Source: Chthoniobacter flavus (GTDB lineage: Bacteria > Verrucomicrobiota > Verrucomicrobiia > Chthoniobacterales > DYNR01). Taken from it: a stretch of DNA of 10,266 bases. The number at the start of each line of letters is the position of its first letter. Position 1 is the stretch's first letter. Below, in pieces: positions 5,615-10,266 of this stretch. The notes under the pieces were generated by a model. It worked only from the letters and a program-made list of their open reading frames with translations, was not told the origin of the DNA and searched no databases. Location: the NCBI GenBank assembly GCA_020720945.1, contig DYNR01000065.1, positions 1-10,266 of the forward strand, written 5' to 3'. The translations under genes and the position numbers were made by a program.

Positions 5615-7864
5615 CCGAGTTTCAAACGCATGAAAAAGCTCGCGCAAAACTTCCGCGACCCTCTGCCTCTCTCCGGCGGGCAAACTCGCTGCCGCCAATA
5701 AAATCGCATCGGCGGTCTCTTCCCCTAAATCGGGAAGCAACGGAACCACTTCCGCCCGCAACCGCTCGGAATGCTCGGGATCGCTCAACGCCGACAAAAT
5801 CACCGCTATCGCTTTTTCGTGCGCCGCTTCATCCCCGGAAAACCGCAACACCCCCGCCCCCGCAACCACGCGCGCAACAGGATCGCTGGACTCCAGCCAA
5901 CGAGATGGTGCCCCCGCATCCGGGCACTCCCCTGTCTGATGGCAAGCAACCAGCGCGGCCAAATGCGCATCGGAACGCTCGGAAGCGAGCAACGCCGACA
6001 AAACTTCTCTCAACTTGGGCCTCATCGCTTCTTTCTTCCACAAAACCCGCACCGCCGTCGCTCGCACCCCCGGCGCATCATCCTCCAAACTCTCCGCCAA
6101 AATCCCTTCCGCATCCCAGTCAACCCTCCCGACCGCCTCGACCACCCGACAACGCACCGTCGCCGATTCGTGCCGCAACCACCGCCGGGCAACTTCTCCC
6201 CCTTCTCCCGGACTCTTCTTCCGCAACAAAAACCGCAACGCCTCCGCGCAAACCAATGGCACCCGATCCGTCTCCAAAACTTTTTCGACCCTCGCCGTAA
6301 CCTCCTCTTTCCCGGACAACGGGGACTTCGCCAACGCCCGCACCGCCTCCCTCCGCACCAGCTCGGACGCGTCCCCGCAATACACCAGCAACTCCTCGAC
6401 GCACGCCGCATCCCCGATGTTTCCCAACACCCGCACCGCCGCTATCCTCGCCCCGGAATCGGAAGACCCCCGCACTTCGCGCAACAACTCCATCGCCCTC
6501 GCGTTCCCCGGTTCCTCCAAACAGTCGATCGCATCCAGCACCGTCCGCCGCTCCGTCGCCTTCAAGTTGCTCTCCACCAACCCCATATAACTCTTCTGCG
6601 AACGGGAAACGACGAAAAGCCACACCGCGCCCAACAGCAATCCCGCAACCGTAATCGGGTCGGTCAACCCTTGCCCGTCCGTCGCATCGAACAGGTGATG
6701 CAACACTAAAATCAACACCCCGCCCAACACCCCGCCCAACGGGTTGATCACCCCTTCGATCACCCCGCGTACCCGCGCCCTCACATCCCGCGGAATCGCG
6801 TTCAACGCAAGCTGGTAAGAATTCCCCTGCACCGTCATCCCGACCATGTCCCACGAATACCGCAAGAAAACCCCCGGCCAAAATGCAAACTTCACCGCGA
6901 CCAAAGCAAACCCTGCCAGCACCACGCCCGGCAACGCGCAAAGCCCCCGCCCTACCCCGATCCGACGAATCAAATACCCGCTAAAAAACATCTGGACCAT
7001 CAACCCGCTCGCGTTAATCACCATCCCGTAAATCCCATAATACCCCGCAAGCTTGGCTTCCGAAGGAAACGCCGCATTCATCATCCTCGTGTATTGAAAA
7101 TCTGCCACCGAACCCACAATCCAAAACATCACCGCCACAAACCCCAAAATCATCGCCATCCGCGAAGAACGAAAAAATTTCCACCCCTCCCGAATCCGCC
7201 CCTCGGACTTCTCTCCCCCTTTATCCCCTGCCCGCCGCCCGCTCAATTCCCCACCGTAATTTTTCCTCACCCACCAAGTCAACGGCACTAACGCAAAAAT
7301 CGTCCCCGCCCAAATCACCACCAAGTTGGCCGTCCCGATGGATGTCGCCAAAAAATGGATCGATGCCCCGCCCAAAATCCCCCCGATCGTCCCCGCCGTC
7401 CCGATAATCGGATACAACCGCCTCCCCTGCGACGGACGAAAAATGTCGTTGATAATCGTCCAAACCTGCGTCCCCAAACTGGAGTTCCCCACCCCCTGCG
7501 CAAAAAATACCGCCAAAAAAAACAGCACCAGCGGCAAAGTGAACCCCGTCTCTCCTTCCTCAGGTCTCGCGCTAACCAAAAAACGGGAAACAATCAACAC
7601 CCCTCCCGTCGCCACCGAAAACCACACCAGCAATCGGTCGCGCCGCACCGCATCAGCAAACGCCAAATACACGGTGGACCCCAATACCCCCAGCAAGCTG
7701 ATGCCGATGTAAGTGTAAGGCAAATACTCGACCCCCATCCGCTTCACGAGCATGGAATGAACCGCACTCCACCCGATCGCGTAACCGATGGAAAGCAGGA
7801 CATTCATCATCCAGGTCACCCCGACCTTCCCGATCTCGTCTCTCCGTATGTCCAGTAGCGTCAT
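5600..7864 (-). CDS. MFS / ATP-ADP-translocase-like carrier with C-terminal HEAT-repeat region
   Basis: 754 aa. Residues about 14-420 hold around twelve hydrophobic segments (for example 14-37, 48-70, 79-97, 108-126, 151-198, 238-258, 275-298, 308-326, 367-390, 403-420) with a charged cytoplasmic loop at about 200-235 between the halves. RLYPIIGTAGTIGGILGGAS and ARVRGVIEGVINPLGGVLGG resemble the translocase-like (Tlc/Npt-related) branch of the MFS superfamily. The transported substrate cannot be inferred; true nucleotide transport is not shown. Residues about 435-748 are soluble, helical, Ala/Arg/Glu-rich HEAT-like repeats (ARIAAVRVLGNIGDAACVEE; ELVRREAVRALAKSPL; ATVRCRVVEAVGRVDWD; PGVRATAVRVLWKKEA), probably a cytoplasmic protein-binding platform. 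The gene starts 34 bases after the AGE-like gene, with a purine-rich GGAAAGG close to the ATG, and ends 23 bases before the STAS gene, suggesting joint transcription. A regulatory rather than purely transport role is possible. Confidence 0.85.
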   Translation of the reverse strand: MTLLDIRRDEIGKVGVTWMMNVLLSIGYAIGWSAVHSMLVKRMGVEYLPYTYIGISLLGVLGSTVYLAFADAVRRDRLLVWFSVATGGVLIVSRFLVSARPEEGETGFTLPLVLFFLAVFFAQGVGNSSLGTQVWTIINDIFRPSQGRRLYPIIGTAGTIGGILGGASIHFLATSIGTANLVVIWAGTIFALVPLTWWVRKNYGGELSGRRAGDKGGEKSEGRIREGWKFFRSSRMAMILGFVAVMFWIVGSVADFQYTRMMNAAFPSEAKLAGYYGIYGMVINASGLMVQMFFSGYLIRRIGVGRGLCALPGVVLAGFALVAVKFAFWPGVFLRYSWDMVGMTVQGNSYQLALNAIPRDVRARVRGVIEGVINPLGGVLGGVLILVLHHLFDATDGQGLTDPITVAGLLLGAVWLFVVSRSQKSYMGLVESNLKATERRTVLDAIDCLEEPGNARAMELLREVRGSSDSGARIAAVRVLGNIGDAACVEELLVYCGDASELVRREAVRALAKSPLSGKEEVTARVEKVLETDRVPLVCAEALRFLLRKKSPGEGGEVARRWLRHESATVRCRVVEAVGRVDWDAEGILAESLEDDAPGVRATAVRVLWKKEAMRPKLREVLSALLASERSDAHLAALVACHQTGECPDAGAPSRWLESSDPVARVVAGAGVLRFSGDEAAHEKAIAVILSALSDPEHSERLRAEVVPLLPDLGEETADAILLAAASLPAGERQRVAEVLRELFHAFETRLHEA

Positions 7865-7898
7865 GCCTTTCCGTTTTTTCTTTCCCCCGCCCCGCGCC

Positions 7899-9785
7899 TC
7901 ACTTTGCGACCAGCGTCACCGTGACAAGCTGCGCCTCCTGCCACTTGGGCAACTTCACCGACATTGCTTTCTTATCAAAATCCGTGAACGCTTTCCCCCC
8001 CACCGTCACCGATGCGATCTCCACTTTACCGGGCGGCAAGGATATCGGCTGCACGAAAAAAACGCTCCCACCGGCATCCAAACAGGGCGCAAAATGCAAA
8101 ACCACCGGCCGCTTTTTCACGAGCAAGTTGGTATATAAATGTGCGAAATAAGTCAGCTCCATATTGTGGTAACCGCTCTTGGAATGACTTCCTTTGTCGG
8201 CCCTGTCTCCGAGCAAATACGGTGTCCCATCCGATTGCACATCAAAAAACACATCCCCATCATCATGGTCAGGATACGCCAAATTGTAAAACCCTGCCCC
8301 CGCCCTCGCCGAATCCAAATACTTCTTGTCCCCCGTCTCCGCAAACAAAATGTAATTGGCTAAAATCCCTTGCTCTTGCTGCCACCACGCCTTCCTGTCA
8401 TGCCACGCCAACTCGTAACGCCCAGTCACCGGATCGGGCTGCCGCTCGATCACATCATACCAGCCGCCCCTCTTGCCATCTTGCCCATACACAATCATCT
8501 CGTCCCCACACTCCTTGGCAACTTCCAAAAACTTCTTCTCTCCAGTCAAATGGTAAAGGCGGGTCAAACACCACGCGATTTTCAAGTTGTGCCCGACAAC
8601 CCCCCGGTTCTGCTGCCACGCGTAACCGTGGTCCGGCTTCCAGTTTTCGTCGAACCGCTCGTTGACAAACGGGCTCTCCGCATCGGGAAAATGCTCGGCT
8701 ATCAATATCCCTAACTCTTTGAGCCTCTGGAGGAAACGGGGATTCTTGGTCGCCAGATAAAGGTTCTCCAAATAGGCGGGCAAGTGGTCGCCGACGGAGT
8801 TCCAGTTTTTCTTTTTCGCATTTTGTCCTGCCGCATCTTCCGGCGCGAGCGTCCCGGGATGGACATGGGAAAAATACCCCTGCTCCAACAGGTTCGCCGT
8901 ATCTCCGTCCCAAAAATAATCGTCCATGAAACGGACGGTCTTTTCGATATCCGAAAGAATCTCTGGGTCCCCCGTAATACGGTAAAATTGCGTCAACCCG
9001 GCCAAACAATAAATCTGCTCGTAAAGAGGAATCGTCCCCGCATCGTCGGAAAACAAAGAAGGCAACACGGGACGCCCCGCGCGCAACGCATGCAACCAAT
9101 ACACATACTTGCCATCCGGCGACTCAACCCGCATCCGCTCCCTCTGGTACCGAACTAACTCGCGCACGGCCTTCAGCACCCGCGGACTGCCGTTCAAAAT
9201 GTAAGTCGAACTCAACCCGTAAATCAATCGGGAGAGCGTCGCTGTCTCCTGCAAATTGATCGTCTCGGGACGCTTGCTCCCCGTCTTGGTTATGTCCGTC
9301 CGATACCCCGAAGCATCCTCGATCTCCCCTTCCCCAAACTGCGAGCGAACCCAAAAATCCGCGATGTCCCGCGCCTGCGACGACCACCAGTCGGCCTGCT
9401 CGTAAACAAGTTTCTCATCCCCGCCCCCAAACACGGTCACTTCTTTTGCAACAAGCTCTGGCACATCGGAATACACCAACCCCGATGCCGCCACCCGCGC
9501 CCCTTTTTGAAACACTTCCATCCCTGCGGAATCCCTCATCCTCTCCCTCTCATCCAAATCGCGCAAACTGTGCACATACGCATTCCCCGCCACCCGCACT
9601 GGCTGCAAACTCCCATCGACCAAACGCAACCGCAATTCCCTCGTATCCGGACTCACCGCCTCCACAATCCCCTGCACCCGCTCAAAACGCACCGAAGGCA
9701 CTTTCTTCTCTCCCCCTCCTTCTCCCCCCATCACGCTTCCCGCTAAAACAACCCAACACACAAATGAGAACACTATCGATTTCAT
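7899..9785 (-). CDS. Exported AGE-family (2-epimerase-like) alpha/alpha-barrel protein
   Basis: 628 aa. Residues 1-20 are a Sec signal peptide. About 31-120 is a small beta-rich domain (RVQGIVEAVSPDTRELRLRL; KGARVAASGLV), OB-like in appearance. Residues about 130-555 form a helical barrel resembling N-acylglucosamine/cellobiose 2-epimerases: LSRLIYGLSSTYILNG (185-199), GDHLPAYLENLYLAT (His334), GHNLKIAWCLTRLYHLTG (His399), KAWWQQEQGILANYILFAET (Trp467/468, Glu471) and KSGYHNMELTYFAHLY (His540). These match the positions of the family's catalytic histidines and the WWxQxE motif, but the Glu usual after the GH motif (GHxxE) is Lys402. About 560-628 is a C-terminal beta segment. AGE enzymes reversibly epimerise sugars at C2 and are normally cytoplasmic, so export with added flanking domains is unusual. 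A glycosidase or lyase built on the same barrel is the main alternative. It is the first gene of the run; no clear Shine-Dalgarno precedes the ATG. Confidence 0.78.
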   Translation of the reverse strand: MKSIVFSFVCWVVLAGSVMGGEGGGEKKVPSVRFERVQGIVEAVSPDTRELRLRLVDGSLQPVRVAGNAYVHSLRDLDERERMRDSAGMEVFQKGARVAASGLVYSDVPELVAKEVTVFGGGDEKLVYEQADWWSSQARDIADFWVRSQFGEGEIEDASGYRTDITKTGSKRPETINLQETATLSRLIYGLSSTYILNGSPRVLKAVRELVRYQRERMRVESPDGKYVYWLHALRAGRPVLPSLFSDDAGTIPLYEQIYCLAGLTQFYRITGDPEILSDIEKTVRFMDDYFWDGDTANLLEQGYFSHVHPGTLAPEDAAGQNAKKKNWNSVGDHLPAYLENLYLATKNPRFLQRLKELGILIAEHFPDAESPFVNERFDENWKPDHGYAWQQNRGVVGHNLKIAWCLTRLYHLTGEKKFLEVAKECGDEMIVYGQDGKRGGWYDVIERQPDPVTGRYELAWHDRKAWWQQEQGILANYILFAETGDKKYLDSARAGAGFYNLAYPDHDDGDVFFDVQSDGTPYLLGDRADKGSHSKSGYHNMELTYFAHLYTNLLVKKRPVVLHFAPCLDAGGSVFFVQPISLPPGKVEIASVTVGGKAFTDFDKKAMSVKLPKWQEAQLVTVTLVAK

Positions 9786-9800
9786 GATTTTCTACGGAGC

Positions 9801-9829
9801 TATCTATCTACTATTTATCGGCATTTCAA
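9801..9829 (-). promoter_or_regulatory. Weak promoter candidate for the AGE-like gene
   Basis: On the minus strand TTGAAA (9829-9824) is followed after 17 bases by TAGATA (9806-9801), about 15 bases before the ATG. The -35 box matches well (5 of 6) but the -10 box poorly. The region is the A/T-rich upstream flank of the first gene in the run, where a promoter is expected. Low confidence. Confidence 0.22.
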
Positions 9830-9871
9830 GGGAAATTTTCCACTGTCGGCGAGTCATTCAAAGACCGCATA

Positions 9872-9886
9872 GATGCCGTAGGCATC
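9872..9886. repeat. Short inverted repeat GATGCC-GTA-GGCATC
   Basis: A perfect 6-bp inverted repeat with a 3-base loop, in the gene-free stretch. No T-run follows on either strand, so it is not an intrinsic terminator. It may be chance or a remnant of a larger structure. Confidence 0.35.
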
Positions 9887-10127
9887 ACCGCTTGTAGCCG
9901 AGGTGCGAGAGAGGAACAGATACCCCCTCCAGTCCAAGAATAAAATTTGATTCCGCTCCCGAAGAGATCGAAACCATTGCTGCCACACCCTAAGATAAAC
10001 CGCATTCCTATTTGCAAGTGCTTGAATACCAGCATGATTCAAAAAGCGAACCAATCAGGAAGAAAGGAGCTGAAGCAACCTGAGTCTCCGTGTTTTTAGA
10101 ATTACGCGAGGATTCAAGTTGAACCTA

Positions 10128-10143
10128 AGAGTTGTCAAACTCT
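10128..10143. repeat. Perfect inverted repeat over the tRNA promoter -35 box, operator candidate
   Basis: AGAGTT (10128-10133) and AACTCT (10138-10143) are exact reverse complements around GTCA. The repeat covers the whole proposed -35 box (10132-10137). Its size and place would suit a dimeric repressor or activator site, but a 6-bp repeat can also arise by chance. Confidence 0.35.
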
Positions 10144-10160
10144 GATGGATCCGGTAAAAG
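10132..10160 (+). promoter_or_regulatory. Probable sigma70-type promoter of tRNA-Arg
   Basis: TTGTCA (5 of 6 to the -35 consensus) at 10132-10137, a 17-base spacer, and TAAAAG (4 of 6 to the -10 consensus) at 10155-10160. The predicted start near 10167 leaves a leader of roughly 14 bases before the tRNA, which fits a single tRNA gene. No GC-rich discriminator is evident. Confidence 0.5.
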
Positions 10161-10180
10161 GTTCTGAGCAAATCGCTATT

Positions 10181-10256
10181 GCACCCGTAGCTCAGGGGAT
10201 AGAGCACCGGACTTCTAATCCGATGGTCGCTGGTTCGATTCCAGCCGGGTGCGCCA
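10181..10256 (+). tRNA. tRNA-Arg (anticodon TCT), CCA encoded
   Basis: A complete 76-base cloverleaf. The acceptor stem GCACCCG (10181-10187) pairs perfectly with CGGGTGC (10246-10252); then comes discriminator G and an encoded CCA (10254-10256). The D-arm is GCTC/GAGC with an 8-base loop containing GGGG. The anticodon loop CTTCTAA (10212-10218) carries TCT at 10214-10216, reading the AGA/AGG arginine codons. The T-arm is GCTGG-TTCGATT-CCAGC (10229-10245) and the variable loop has 5 bases. The anticodon stem has four pairs plus a C-A mismatch at its top (10207/10223, positions 27/43), which is mildly unusual but does not disable the fold. Confidence 0.97.
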
Positions 10257-10266
10257 CTTAAAACAC

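Larger units (their letters stand above)
9786..10131. other. Gene-free stretch between the divergent AGE-like gene and tRNA-Arg
   Basis: About 345 bases up to the tRNA promoter (about 395 to the tRNA itself) hold no convincing gene. Two overlapping minus-strand open frames of 66-69 codons lie at about 9826-10054 in different frames; neither shows a recognisable domain or a ribosome site. Base composition is more balanced (closer to 50% GC, fewer C-runs) than in the flanking genes, as expected for non-coding or decayed sequence. A small inverted repeat (9872-9886) is the only structure I could see apart from a weak promoter candidate next to the AGE-like gene. Confidence 0.6.

Noticed and set aside
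9826..10054. Two overlapping minus-strand open frames of 66 and 69 codons upstream of the AGE-like gene
   Set aside because: They use different frames over the same DNA, lack a ribosome site and show no family resemblance I recognise; they are probably chance frames or a decayed fragment.
10181..10266. tRNA-Arg 3' end as an integration (att) site for a mobile element
   Set aside because: I saw no repeat of the tRNA 3' end elsewhere in the window and no integrase, transposase or phage gene.
1..10266. CRISPR array, insertion sequence, rRNA or riboswitch
   Set aside because: No regularly spaced repeats, transposase-like proteins, rRNA motifs or recognisable riboswitch core were found on reading both strands.

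Overview
The window looks like chromosomal DNA of a GC-rich bacterium, possibly a member of the Verrucomicrobiota/PVC group. That guess rests on the gene content (a translocase-like MFS protein with a HEAT tail, SpoIIE/STAS signalling, exported ankyrin and DJ-1 proteins) and on weak Shine-Dalgarno signals. It is not based on a marker gene, so the lineage is low confidence. The minus strand carries all the protein genes and is G- and A-rich. The complementary strand has long open frames only because of this composition.

Layout, in the direction of transcription (right to left): an exported protein with an AGE-type (N-acylglucosamine/cellobiose 2-epimerase-like) alpha/alpha barrel (9785-7899); an MFS carrier of the ATP/ADP-translocase-like type with a C-terminal HEAT-repeat region (7864-5600); a STAS anti-anti-sigma-type protein (5576-5238); an exported DJ-1/PfpI protein (5212-4304); a membrane Cache-HAMP-SpoIIE phosphatase carrying its own HATPase/RsbW-like domain (4200-1789); and an exported protein joining ankyrin repeats to a VOC/glyoxalase domain (1792-80). 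The first four genes are separated by only 23-34 bases. A strong intrinsic terminator lies between the DJ-1 gene and the phosphatase gene. The last two genes overlap by 4 bases. A very good -10 box sits just upstream of the STAS gene. A perfect 11-bp inverted repeat follows the last gene.

On the plus strand at the right edge is a complete tRNA-Arg(TCT) with encoded CCA. It has a plausible sigma70-type promoter whose -35 box lies inside a perfect 6-bp inverted repeat. The roughly 395 bases between this tRNA and the first minus-strand gene hold no convincing gene.

How the parts may work together (inference): the phosphatase reads a periplasmic signal through its Cache domain and sets the phosphorylation state of a STAS protein, probably the one encoded nearby. 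It has both the phosphatase and the kinase-like domain needed for partner switching in one chain. Two exported proteins belong to folds that include glyoxalases (DJ-1 and VOC), and a third resembles sugar-carbonyl epimerases. The cluster could therefore link sugar or reactive-carbonyl chemistry in the cell envelope to a partner-switch regulator. The domain calls are well supported; the joint function is a hypothesis.
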